Positions 6,971 to 15,014 of a stretch of DNA of 64,000 bases are shown one piece after another (the stretch's first letter is position 1; the number at the start of each line of letters is the position of its first letter). Both the position numbers and the translations under genes were made by a program. The stretch is taken from assembly GCF_004135205.1 (NCBI RefSeq), contig NZ_CP035490.1, positions 496,001-560,000 of the forward strand. Direction: 5' to 3'. This DNA is from Hahella sp. KA22. GTDB taxonomy: Bacteria; Pseudomonadota; Gammaproteobacteria; Pseudomonadales; Oleiphilaceae. Under the pieces are notes generated by a model. The model was not told the origin of the DNA. It did no database searches and worked only from the letters and a program-made list of their open reading frames with translations.

Positions 6971-8938
6971 TTAATTCCCGGATAATCGCTTAACGGCATT
7001 GTGGACCGCATAGGTGTTGCGTCCCGCCTGCTTGGCTGCATAGAGCGCTTCGTCCGCCATCTTAACCAATTCATCCGCCGTTACAGGTTTACTGGGGAAA
7101 AAGGCGACGCCAATGCTGGTTCCTACTTTAATTTTCACATTACCAAGCTGAAAATCCTTGGTCATAGCCCATAGAATCTTTTGGGCAATATGCTCCGCAT
7201 CGCCAGGGCGCCCGAGGTGCTCTGCGATAATGACGAATTCGTCCCCCCCTAATCTAGCTATTGTGTCGGATTCTCGAATAACGGATTGAATACGGCTGCT
7301 AAATGCCACCAACAGCTCGTCGCCAACCCCATGCCCGTAGTTGTCATTTATTGACTTGAAGCGGTCCACATCCAAGTACATAAGGGCGAGATGGCCTTTA
7401 CTGCGATGGCTTCGCGTGATGGCGTGCTCCAAGCGATCGTAAAATAGCGCGCGGTTAGGTAACTTCGTCAGGCTGTCATACTGCGCCAAGTGACGAAGCT
7501 TTTGCTCAGCACTTTTGCGTTCAGTGATGTCGTGAAGAAAAGCGCTAAACTGCCACTCGTTGACTGTATTGATAGCGGAAATGGTCATCTCGATGGGAAT
7601 TTCCACTCCTTTCCGGTTCAGCGCCGTCAGCTCAAGACGACGCCCTATAACCGGCCCATGCCCAGTGTCCATAAATTTCTGCATACCTTGTTCGTGCTTT
7701 TCTCGCAGCGATTCCGGAATGATTAAATCTGATAAACGCCTTCCGATCGCTTCTTGGGTTTTCCAACCCAATGTTTCTTCCGCCTGGCGATTCCAATCCG
7801 TTATTTTCCCGTTGGCGTCCATGGAGATGAACGCTTCGTGGGAGCTTTCCAATATGCCTCTGAAGCGCGCTTCGCTATCCTTTAACTGCTGTTCCACCTG
7901 CTCTCGCTGCGCAATCTCTCGCTCCAATTGAGAAAGGGCCAATGACTTGGCCGCAAGCATATTCTCCCTCTCCTGCATTCTGATCTTGCGGCCTATTGCC
8001 GCCCCAATCAGGCCCGCCATCATTTCAAGGGTTTTGACATCATCAACATCAAAAGCCCTCGCCTGATCTGACAAAACCTTTAATACGCCAACTGCGTTTT
8101 CATCATCGAATAAAGGGGCTACAACCATGGAGTTAGCCCTGACCTTCTTGCAGGCCTCATAATTGACTCTCTGGTCGCTGGACGTATCTTCTGAGATTAG
8201 TACGGCTCTGTTAATAACACTGAGGCCAGACAGACTATCAGACAGGCTCAAACGCAAGCTTTTAAAAGGAGCCGCTGAACCACTGGTGGCTTGGTACACC
8301 ATCTCATCCCCTTCCATTAATTCGACGACTGCGCCTGTCGCCGGCGTAATGGTAAGCATCCTCTCTGTAACTAGGTTCATGAAAGCTTGCATGTCCAGCT
8401 CTGCCTGAGAAAGGTCGGATTGCGTCTGAATGATCTGGTTTAGTTTCGCCGTTGCTTTTTCTAGTTTGATTTCGGTCTCGCGATACTCTCCCAATACTTC
8501 AATGAGGTAGTCGTTAGACGTCGCCAGGACCTCTTTTTCATTTTGCATTTGCGCAAGTGAAGAGTGGTTCTGTTCCTCCCGAGAAACAATGTCGTGTATA
8601 TCCGTGAATGATGCGATCCAATGTAGAGCGCTTCTCTCTGCATCAGGTTGCGGCGCTACGCGGCAAATATGCCAACGGTAGGACAGGTCTGAAAGATGAC
8701 GGACCCGCATTACCAGCTCAAAGGGCAATAGGCCTTCAATGCCTCGGAGCCATTCTCTATAGGTCGTGGCGATATCGTCCTGGTAAACGCCTTTCAACCA
8801 GCTCTTCCCAGTAGACTCCTCAACAGACAAGCCGGTGTAGTTGCACCACAGCGCATTACACTTTATCCAATCGCCTTTACCATTTGCTTCTGCAAATAGG
8901 TGAGGAAGAGATAGCTTCCAAAGATTACCTTGTCGCAT
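6971..8938 (-). CDS. PAS-GAF-PAS-GGDEF diguanylate cyclase
   Basis: This 655-residue cytoplasmic sensor should make cyclic di-GMP from two GTP. An N-terminal PAS domain (about 1-125) is followed by a coiled-coil linker, a GAF domain (about 185-330), a second linker and a second PAS (about 355-475) ending in the usual PAC-like HDITERK linker. The C-terminal GGDEF domain has an intact RLGGDEF signature near residue 570. Five residues before it is RESD, a proper RxxD inhibitory site for product feedback. There is no EAL domain and no membrane segment, so the input is probably soluble or redox/ligand sensing. It is single-gene cargo with its own terminator. The ribosome site before the ATG at 8936 is weak. 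Confidence 0.9.
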   Translation of the reverse strand: MRQGNLWKLSLPHLFAEANGKGDWIKCNALWCNYTGLSVEESTGKSWLKGVYQDDIATTYREWLRGIEGLLPFELVMRVRHLSDLSYRWHICRVAPQPDAERSALHWIASFTDIHDIVSREEQNHSSLAQMQNEKEVLATSNDYLIEVLGEYRETEIKLEKATAKLNQIIQTQSDLSQAELDMQAFMNLVTERMLTITPATGAVVELMEGDEMVYQATSGSAAPFKSLRLSLSDSLSGLSVINRAVLISEDTSSDQRVNYEACKKVRANSMVVAPLFDDENAVGVLKVLSDQARAFDVDDVKTLEMMAGLIGAAIGRKIRMQERENMLAAKSLALSQLEREIAQREQVEQQLKDSEARFRGILESSHEAFISMDANGKITDWNRQAEETLGWKTQEAIGRRLSDLIIPESLREKHEQGMQKFMDTGHGPVIGRRLELTALNRKGVEIPIEMTISAINTVNEWQFSAFLHDITERKSAEQKLRHLAQYDSLTKLPNRALFYDRLEHAITRSHRSKGHLALMYLDVDRFKSINDNYGHGVGDELLVAFSSRIQSVIRESDTIARLGGDEFVIIAEHLGRPGDAEHIAQKILWAMTKDFQLGNVKIKVGTSIGVAFFPSKPVTADELVKMADEALYAAKQAGRNTYAVHNAVKRLSGN

Positions 8939-9264
8939 TTTATTACTGTAGTAGGACTGCTCATGCTTGCAAAGCCCTTCTTACAGCGCGCCCCTCATCC
9001 ACGACTACACGCCGGCGTATACCGGCATAAAAGGGTTTCTATTGATTGAGGTTAGGCAATGGGGACATGATGCTGTAGCTAGGCGTGTTCTTCAGATTTG
9101 GCACGATGTGATTCAGGGAAAGTACCGTATTGCTAGAGCCATACTGGCCGTTTTTTATCGGAGAGTAATGATCCTACCCACCAATAATAGAGAACCGATA
9201 GGTGGTCCCACGCGCACAACCAACTATGATTGTGGACTGGGCCAATGAAGGCCCAGTCGAGGGA
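8939..9264. other. 326-bp gap between GGDEF gene and small acidic gene
   Basis: No supported gene. A plus-strand frame of 93 codons (8967-9248) has no ribosome site and no protein-like composition. The gap contains the GGDEF promoter region and the 3' flank of the small gene. Confidence 0.4.
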
Positions 9265-9399
9265 TCAGTCTCCTAAGTAGTCATCGTTGTTCGGATTATG
9301 GGCGTCAGCCCAATCATCCATGTCTGCGTCGTTATTAGGGTTATTAATATCGGACCAAAGATCGAGTTCTTCATCGCTCATTTCTGAAGTATCTGGCAT
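9265..9399 (-). CDS. 44-residue acidic protein with NPNND repeats
   Basis: The minus strand reads ATG at 9397-9399 to TGA at 9265-9267, with GGAG about ten bases upstream. The product has two tandem units built on the pattern D-x-W-x-D-x-x-NPNND: the first reads LWSDINNPNND, the second DWADAHNPNNDDYLGD. It is strongly acidic, with no hydrophobic segment. I do not recognise a named family; similar short repeats with N-P-N-N spacing occur in small unannotated bacterial proteins. It is divergent from the gene at 9497. The repeat structure and ribosome site argue it is real. It is shorter than usual gene-calling limits. Confidence 0.6.
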   Translation of the reverse strand: MPDTSEMSDEELDLWSDINNPNNDADMDDWADAHNPNNDDYLGD

Positions 9400-9496
9400 A
9401 GCATCTTCTCCTTTGTTTATATAGCCAGACGTAGTGTAACGTCGCCTAGAACTTGAGCTAGGTACATCTCACTGAACAACACAGAAGGAGTTGAGC

Positions 9497-10570
9497 TTGC
9501 CCCGTCCAATTTTACCCGGAATATTGTTTCCAAATTTCATAGGCACACTTCTATCGATAGGAGTGATTAAATCTACTGCGGACTTGCTGAACAAACTAAG
9601 TCCCAAAGAGCTCCGGATTGACCCGACTCACTCTAATGCCAGAATCCTAAGACATTTAGATCGCTTTGGCGTCACCAAAGATATTGAACCAAAGTTGAAA
9701 AGATTAATGAAAAGAAATGCTTCTAATTTTTCTTTTGAGAAATACAGGCTAGAAGGAGGTTATAAGCCTGAAGGATATTGGACGCAGTTTGAGATCCTTA
9801 GGTGGCGTGCACTGCAGATAGGTTCGGATCAAAACACAGCAGCCTCCCTCCAGGAAAGATCAACTCAGTGGGCGAACATACTTGCTCAGCTATTTAATAA
9901 AGAAAAGGAGCTCTTAGGTGAGATGCGCGCCAAACCATGCATGGACCGATTATCTCAAGCTTGGCAGTCTGAGCTAATGCTATCAGCACAAGCAGCGGAG
10001 AGGCTCGCGTCTATCGACTTAAATAACAATCTAGTGGAGGTGCTAAAGAATTTTGGTCGTCGGCATCCAGAGATAGAAGCAGAGCTGTACATCCGAAAGT
10101 GGTTTCCGATTGCTGTACTAATTGAGCAGTTTATGAATCTCTTTATGAACTCTGAACCAGTCCCATGGATTGAACAGGCATTACCACAACTGGACGAAAA
10201 AGGGGCTTTAATTGGTTCCAAGAAACGATTAATCAATCTTGTTGTCGAACACACTGGATATTCAAGTCGGAACTCTTTTGAAGAAAGTTTGGAACGTCCA
10301 TGGGTTAGTCGTGAGAGTATTCACCAGTGTTTGAAGCGTTGGAGTAAAATTGGAGGAAAAATCCCGTTGGAGAGTCCAGCACCAGCTTGGAAAAAAATAT
10401 ATGAGCATACATATAAAGATGAATTAATTGCGGCAAATATAATAGATTACTTATTATCAAAGGTTTTAGTGCTAAATCTCAATATTGAGCTAGTTCACAC
10501 TATATTTCATGAGTACTATAATTTTAAGAAAGAATTTCTCGAAAAGCATTCAATGCGCACAAATCAATAA
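9497..10570 (+). CDS. Unknown cytoplasmic protein, 357 aa
   Basis: I do not recognise the family. The protein is soluble and mostly helical, starting PRPILPGILFPNF and containing basic stretches (KLKRLMKRN) and a Trp-rich segment (YWTQFEILRWRALQ). The TTG at 9497-9499 is preferred over the TTG at 9491, because AAGGAG at 9485-9490 would have no spacing to the earlier codon. Base composition becomes markedly AT-rich toward the 3' end. It precedes the first SAM-domain/membrane cassette on the same strand by 270 bp. No equivalent gene precedes the second cassette, so a functional link is uncertain. Confidence 0.65.
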   Translation: MPRPILPGILFPNFIGTLLSIGVIKSTADLLNKLSPKELRIDPTHSNARILRHLDRFGVTKDIEPKLKRLMKRNASNFSFEKYRLEGGYKPEGYWTQFEILRWRALQIGSDQNTAASLQERSTQWANILAQLFNKEKELLGEMRAKPCMDRLSQAWQSELMLSAQAAERLASIDLNNNLVEVLKNFGRRHPEIEAELYIRKWFPIAVLIEQFMNLFMNSEPVPWIEQALPQLDEKGALIGSKKRLINLVVEHTGYSSRNSFEESLERPWVSRESIHQCLKRWSKIGGKIPLESPAPAWKKIYEHTYKDELIAANIIDYLLSKVLVLNLNIELVHTIFHEYYNFKKEFLEKHSMRTNQ

Positions 10571-10840
10571 ACAAAATTAGACTCACAATAGTACTATTAT
10601 TATAAGAACTAATGATATCAAAAAATTAAACCGGCATAAACTTTCACGATCACGCCAAGTATAATTATACCTGGCCCTACCTCAAAATGGCGTTTATGTC
10701 ATACGTTTCTCACAAGTTTACTCCTAATTAGACAATTCATTTATAATTTTGATATATTTGAAATCGCTTTGTTGACACGCGAAATTCAATATATTAAAAA
10801 TATGTACGGTTCACGAATATAAAATGGATTTTTGACCTCC
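10571..10840 (+). promoter_or_regulatory. AT-rich leader of the first SAM-domain cassette
   Basis: TTGACA at about 10773-10778 is a good -35 hexamer; a weak AT-rich -10 region (TAAAAA) follows 17 bases later. The whole 270 bp is highly AT-rich, unlike the surrounding T6SS and BREX cargo. No Shine-Dalgarno sequence is clear before the ATG at 10841. Confidence 0.35.
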
Positions 10841-11356
10841 ATGCATTACTCCTATCAAAACTTAGATCACTACCTTACTAAGATAGTCCGAGACGGATTG
10901 TTAGATAAAAACACAGCGTCCGGCCAAAGACATGCCGTACGTAAGATTTTACAAGACTTCCCAGAGCACGAGCTAACTGATCTTCGTTGTATAAATATAG
11001 AAGCCACTTGCTTAAGTTTCACCCAAAAGAATATAAATCTAATAAAGAAAGGATCCATTCAGGTATATTTGAGCCGCTTTCGCCGTGCCCTGAAGGATTT
11101 TTTTTCTTACATGTCAAAAGAAGAGGAGAGGGAAAAGGAAGGGATGCTTATAAATGAAAAGCTAAGGGAGCCTGCTGCCTCCAAACAGCTATCCCCTGAG
11201 ATTCTGAACATGCAAAACCCGAAGAGGACAGAGATCACTTACAAATTAAGTATACCAGCTAGAAGCACTCGCATTGGTCGAATAAAAGTCCAAGCAGACA
11301 TAATGGGAGGAGAAAGCGAAATAGATATGATTGTGGAGGTAGATATTATGGAGTAA
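10841..11356 (+). CDS. Recombinase-like SAM (core-binding) domain protein, cassette copy 1
   Basis: This 171-residue protein resembles only the N-terminal core-binding domain of tyrosine recombinases: YSYQNLDHYLTKIV, TASGQRHAVRKIL, DLRCINIE and VYLSRFRRALKDFFSYM. The catalytic domain with Arg, His and Tyr is absent. A charged linker leads to a short beta-type tail (TYKLSIPARS...IMGGESEIDM). It is a clear paralogue of the 176-residue protein at 21073; both share HAV(K/R)(K/R)IL, the DLR motif and VYLSRFR. I start at the ATG at 10841 rather than the TTG at 10832. The next gene is a small membrane protein, as in the second copy. Function unknown; DNA binding is a guess from the fold. Confidence 0.6.
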   Translation: MHYSYQNLDHYLTKIVRDGLLDKNTASGQRHAVRKILQDFPEHELTDLRCINIEATCLSFTQKNINLIKKGSIQVYLSRFRRALKDFFSYMSKEEEREKEGMLINEKLREPAASKQLSPEILNMQNPKRTEITYKLSIPARSTRIGRIKVQADIMGGESEIDMIVEVDIME

Positions 11357-11358
11357 GC

Positions 11359-11385
11359 GTAGAGGACTGGAGACCAGCCCTCTAC
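11359..11385 (+). ncRNA. Conserved hairpin between cassette genes, copy 1
   Basis: GTAGAGG (11359-11365) pairs with CCTCTAC (11379-11385), and inside it CTGG pairs with CCAG. It starts three bases after the SAM-domain stop codon. The same structure, with sequence changes that keep pairing, lies at 21606-21631. It may be an attenuator, mRNA processing site or partial terminator between the two genes. Confidence 0.55.
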
Positions 11386-11604
11386 AAGTAGAGAAATGCA
11401 TATCCAGTCCTACTTTATATAAGAAAAGGATAATTCACTCCTATAGCGTCACAAGCCAATAGTAGTGGATTCCTTTTTATTGCACAAGGGCCTGTGCTTG
11501 CTTTTTGCTTTCGCTCGCCTTCAAGAAACTGTTGAAAAATCTTCTATTAAACGGAATTTCAACCGATTAAATTTGTCAATAAAGTTTATATAAGGAAGAA
11601 ACTT

Positions 11605-11787
11605 TTGAAAAGATTGAGCTTAAATAGCCTGCCAATGGTTGTTTTAATAATAAACATAGCATTTTTAATGTTTATATTAATTATCTATTTTGCATCTCAT
11701 GAAATCCGAGTTGTTTATCTAGGCTTGGCGCCGGCCTCTGCGCTTACATTAGCGTTAGCGTACAGAATCAGAAAGACACGACTATAA
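11605..11787 (+). CDS. Small two-helix membrane protein, cassette copy 1
   Basis: This 60-residue protein has one long hydrophobic helix (about 11-30) and a second shorter one (about 38-52), then a basic C-terminus (RIRKTRL). It starts at a TTG (11605-11607) about seven bases after AAGGAAG. It aligns with the C-terminal 60 residues of the protein at 21781: (E/D)(I/V)R(V/I)V(Y/F)LGL(A/F)PAS is shared. A two-helix hairpin with a cytoplasmic basic tail is typical of small effectors or anchors, but no family is recognised. It lies 248 bp after the SAM-domain gene and before a hairpin terminator. Confidence 0.6.
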   Translation: MKRLSLNSLPMVVLIINIAFLMFILIIYFASHEIRVVYLGLAPASALTLALAYRIRKTRL

Positions 11788-11796
11788 CTCTACATA

Positions 11797-11820
11797 GGGC
11801 TCCTCTCCTGGAGCCCCATT
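11797..11820 (+). terminator. Hairpin terminator after cassette copy 1
   Basis: GGGCTCC (11797-11803) pairs with GGAGCCC (11810-11816), loop TCTCCT, followed by a weakly T-rich stretch. A comparable hairpin follows the second cassette. Confidence 0.55.
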
Positions 11821-12021
11821 TCTACCTGTAGAAGTAAATCAGATTCTAGTGTGTTTTGAGTCTTCGAGAGCTGCCCGCCGAGCTGAGATAAATAGGAGGG
11901 CATAGCACTCCCGCACTGACAACTACACGGTTATTTGAAAATGGATATCAATTGTGGTGACTGAGGCATGCAAGGTCGTCGAATACCGATACTCACGCCT
12001 CATCCGTGATCCGCTTGCGAA

Positions 12022-12477
12022 CTAGTGCTGAACTGGGATAGCCTCAAATAAGCAGAAATTTACACTATCTGCAGCGATACTGAACATGTTTGTATCGTCT
12101 AACGTTTCGATTTCGTCGAAATCACTAAACGTATAACCACAAGTGACGACCATCAGGCTACTACCATTCGATACTGTGACGAAATTAAGGGGATACACGG
12201 TCACATAGTCCTCTCCCTTAGTAGAAAAGTCGCTGACGGAGAGGGGAATGTCGTAATCATCCTGCAACACTTGACGCAACTCGTCATGTTTTCTTTTTTC
12301 TGTTTCCTTATAGGGCGCGAATAGGTCATCAGCGCAAGCGCCCTGAAACACGCCTTCGCTTTGAGCTTGCAATATCAACTCTCGCGCTTCTGCACTCTTT
12401 AGTGACCGCCGAGAGACGGCCCCTTCAGGGAAGTTTTCCAACTGAACATGCCAAAAAGATAAAAATAACTTTGTCAT
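12022..12477 (-). CDS. Hypothetical protein, 151 aa
   Basis: Not confidently recognised. The start (MTKLFLSFWHVQLENF) followed by an EARELI segment is faintly reminiscent of small DUF1874-type proteins, but the rest does not fit well. The protein is soluble, acidic and has no signal peptide. It shares strand and neighbourhood with toxin-immunity genes, so an immunity role is possible but unsupported. The ribosome site before the ATG at 12475-12477 is weak. A 200-bp gap upstream of its stop (11821-12021) shows nothing recognisable. Confidence 0.45.
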   Translation of the reverse strand: MTKLFLSFWHVQLENFPEGAVSRRSLKSAEARELILQAQSEGVFQGACADDLFAPYKETEKRKHDELRQVLQDDYDIPLSVSDFSTKGEDYVTVYPLNFVTVSNGSSLMVVTCGYTFSDFDEIETLDDTNMFSIAADSVNFCLFEAIPVQH

Positions 12478-12549
12478 GGTTATAGCCTGAGTAGCGCTTT
12501 ATTGCCTGATCTTCGAGAATGGCAGAGAGGTCTTCATAGTATTCTAGCG

Positions 12550-12905
12550 TCAATTACTGGAGTTTTCCCATAAACCAGACCAAATCTGCTGGACAAGGCG
12601 TGATGGCAAAATAGCTTTTAGCCGCATACGAAACTTTCTATGCGCTTGCTGATCCAGCCACGCACCTAGCGACTTATCTAAGCTTCTCAGAAAGCTCTTC
12701 AAGCTGTTGCCTGTCTGCCAAGAGTGTCTCTCGTAGGTCTGCGACTCGATTTGATGAACCAGTACGTTGCGGCTCCAGCCCATCTTGATGGTTACCTTTA
12801 AATAGTTCTGCCGGGCGTCGCGGTCTTTTACCTTTGCCATGATAGCGACATTCTGCCCCCAAGGGAGTTCTGCAACAAGCTGTTGCAGAAATGTATCGCT
12901 TTGAT
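12550..12905 (-). pseudogene. Remnant of a DUF1016 (YhcG-type) nuclease N-terminal domain
   Basis: The minus-strand frame from about 12905 reads FLQQLVAELPWGQNVAIM, then KVKDRDARQNYL and MGWSRNVLVHQIES, the signature of the DUF1016 N-terminal domain (helix-rich, upstream of a PD-(D/E)XK nuclease). Homology stops near 12690 and the frame continues with unrelated residues (LDQQAHRKF...) to a stop. Upstream of 12905 the frame does not continue as the family does, and the nuclease domain is missing, so this is a fragment left by rearrangement. Confidence 0.65.
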
Positions 12906-13395
12906 GACTGTGTAATGCGATTTGCCTCGCTTAAAATGATCGCAAGGAAAAGCTGCTTATCATTGAGAAAGGTGATGAAGCGACGAGGTGGAGTTTGCCA
13001 GCAACGACTTGACCTACCGCGCTGTTTTAAAGAAGAAGCATCAAAGTCGCTTGATGTGTCTGTCTTCAATACCAATGATGACCTGATCAATCCGTAAAAC
13101 AACTGTCGAGGAACCCCAAATTTGTAAAGTTTAGGGGGCGTGACCGGGTAGCTGCGATAACCGCCAACTCTATTAGCCAACAAGCGGCAATCGAAGCCCC
13201 GGATAAAATCAAATAAAGTGAGGAATTTTATAGAGTTACTTAATGTGAGCACGAAAAATCGGATGAGTGCGGGATTTCCGATTTATAAATGCAACATCCA
13301 CATTTAGACCACCCTCAAGGAGCTGCTGAAAAACAGTCTTCAATCCTTCTGCTATCTTGTATGGCTGCTATTCCGTTTCTGGCCAGCTCTTGCCG
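12906..13395. other. Region of rearranged sequence without a supported gene
   Basis: A minus-strand frame spans 12674-13252, but it overlaps the DUF1016 remnant in another frame and looks like non-coding translation (Arg/Ser-rich, no motif). The segment probably holds further debris from the rearrangement that truncated the DUF1016 gene. Nothing else is recognised. Confidence 0.35.
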
Positions 13396-13995
13396 TCACT
13401 CAACATCCTCATGTATCTCTATTTTCTCTACCACCAGATTCACGGGGGCAGGATTCATGGCCTGTAGCGCCTCTAGCATTCTCTGGCTGATGACGTAGGC
13501 TTTGGGCCATTCCTTTATCCGGAAAATATCCGGCAAATTTGGCTGGTTTAGTTTTTCACGGCTTAGCACGTAGGAATAAACTCTCACCACTTTGTCGGTG
13601 TCTTCAAAGAACTTGATATGCGACTTTTCCAGGCTCAGGACATCGTATGTTCCCAGTGGATTGACGTAAAAATAGTCTTTCGACTCCAGACGGGACTTAT
13701 GGTTGTAGATCCAGAGCGGCAGATACTCGATCGGTCCCTGGTTGACCTTTACCATTGTTTCTTTCACGGCTTTACTAACTATCAGGCACAGCTCGACATT
13801 GGCGATAAAGTCGGTCAAAACGCGGCCTGGAAACTCATTGCTCATCGTGACGCCAATATCTTCAGGGTAGATCTCCGCCATAGGCTCCCCCTTTACCAGT
13901 CTCCAGGACTGGAGGTGTATTTCCTTAGGCGGAAAATCAATGAAGCAGTAATCCTTGTCGAGGCGCTCATATTCATCAATAAAGTAGTAATCCAA
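13396..13995 (-). CDS. Imm11-family (DUF1629) immunity protein for the AHH toxin
   Basis: This 199-residue protein has the Imm11 signature: LWIYNHKSRLESKDYFYVNP, then GTYDVLSLEKS and DIFRIKEWPKAY. It is a paralogue of the protein at 5487. The start is most likely TTG at 13993-13995, six bases after a strong GAGGAAGG; a TTG at 14008-14010 precedes that ribosome site and is less likely. The gene lies 35 bases downstream of the AHH nuclease gene on the same strand, the classic toxin-then-immunity order. Imm11 members bind and neutralise the cognate nuclease in the cytoplasm of the producer. Pairing with this toxin is inferred from position. Confidence 0.78.
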   Translation of the reverse strand: MDYYFIDEYERLDKDYCFIDFPPKEIHLQSWRLVKGEPMAEIYPEDIGVTMSNEFPGRVLTDFIANVELCLIVSKAVKETMVKVNQGPIEYLPLWIYNHKSRLESKDYFYVNPLGTYDVLSLEKSHIKFFEDTDKVVRVYSYVLSREKLNQPNLPDIFRIKEWPKAYVISQRMLEALQAMNPAPVNLVVEKIEIHEDVE

Positions 13996-14030
13996 AATAA
14001 CCTTCCTCAAAAATAGTAATATAGTAATGA

Positions 14031-14984
14031 TTAGGAGCCCGACATCCTTCTATGGGCTTGCTGGTCCAACGGGGCGCCAGGTGACATGCCCAGGATAAGA
14101 TTGAGAAGTTCCTCAGATAATTCCTCCAGCTTAGATTTGTCCAGATTCACATCGGGTATGGGATGCCCATCTGGGTAATCTTTTACTGGATCGCATAATT
14201 CCCGGTACTCACTCAAAATATCTCTTAAACCTTTCATGGTTTCTCTCACCAAGCGGTCATAGATGGGATGCGAAGTACACTGTTTACTAACTTCTTGCTG
14301 GTCTTCCTCTTTGAGAACCAAATGCCGGGGCAACCCTAGTATCTGAGCCACCTCCTTGTCCTGCGGCATCAACAGCACATTTTTCTTGTGGTGAATATTG
14401 TATTTCGCCGTCAGTAGCGCCTTCTGGATGATATTACTTATCTTGGGCCCTTCATTAAGAATCATGTTCTTGAAGGTGCCTTTGGATATCAGATGGTGAG
14501 CGTTGTTCCAGTAGGGCCAAGTTTCCCTGGTGAAGTTATGGCCTTTCTTGATCGTTGTGGTCGATCGACCATTATACTTCAGGCGAGTGATATCTCTGTC
14601 AGGGCCGCCAACATCCCAATCCCCTTTATTGGGGAAGTTCAAGTCTATGCAATAAGCGCCTGGCTTCATTCCTCCGCTATCTGTCTCATACGCGGAGGTG
14701 ACAATATGTCCCCGGTCTTTTATGGCTTTGCTGCGCTCATGTTCAATCCCAGTCATGTAACCATGCAAGGTGTTCTTGATGGCGGTATGGCTTTTCGCTT
14801 GCTCATATCCCTGATAACGATAATTACAGGTAAATTTATTCCTGAATTCAATGAAAGTGGCCGATCCATGGAAAACCAGACAAGCTCCGTTTTCTGTAGT
14901 GCCTTGCAAACGTTCGTGAAGATCATCAAGCAAGGCATCTCCAAAATGCCCTTCTGGTTCATCTTTTTTCTTCTTTTTCGCCAT
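14031..14984 (-). CDS. AHH-family nuclease toxin (T6SS effector candidate)
   Basis: This 317-residue protein carries the AHH motif of the HNH/endonuclease VII superfamily: NNAHHLIS (AHH at 162-164), followed by a helix and a second His pair in YNIHHKKNVLLMP (198-199). This is the arrangement of AHH polymorphic-toxin nucleases that degrade DNA in target cells. The N-terminal 150 residues are lysine-rich then unassigned; no signal peptide is present, consistent with T6SS delivery through a PAAR-type carrier. GAGGAGAAAG lies just before the ATG at 14982-14984. It is last but one in the accessory operon that starts at 20456 and is followed by Imm11. The last residues (LDQQAHRRM) echo a sequence near 12650. 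Confidence 0.78.
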   Translation of the reverse strand: MAKKKKKDEPEGHFGDALLDDLHERLQGTTENGACLVFHGSATFIEFRNKFTCNYRYQGYEQAKSHTAIKNTLHGYMTGIEHERSKAIKDRGHIVTSAYETDSGGMKPGAYCIDLNFPNKGDWDVGGPDRDITRLKYNGRSTTTIKKGHNFTRETWPYWNNAHHLISKGTFKNMILNEGPKISNIIQKALLTAKYNIHHKKNVLLMPQDKEVAQILGLPRHLVLKEEDQQEVSKQCTSHPIYDRLVRETMKGLRDILSEYRELCDPVKDYPDGHPIPDVNLDKSKLEELSEELLNLILGMSPGAPLDQQAHRRMSGS

Positions 14985-15014
14985 AATTCTTTCTCCTCGA
15001 CCAGATTGTTACAG

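Noticed and set aside
8967-9248. 93-codon plus-strand ORF
   Set aside because: No ribosome binding site, no recognisable pattern, and it lies in a leader region.
12674-13252. 192-codon minus-strand ORF
   Set aside because: It overlaps the DUF1016 remnant in a different frame; the DUF1016 frame has real homology, this one does not.
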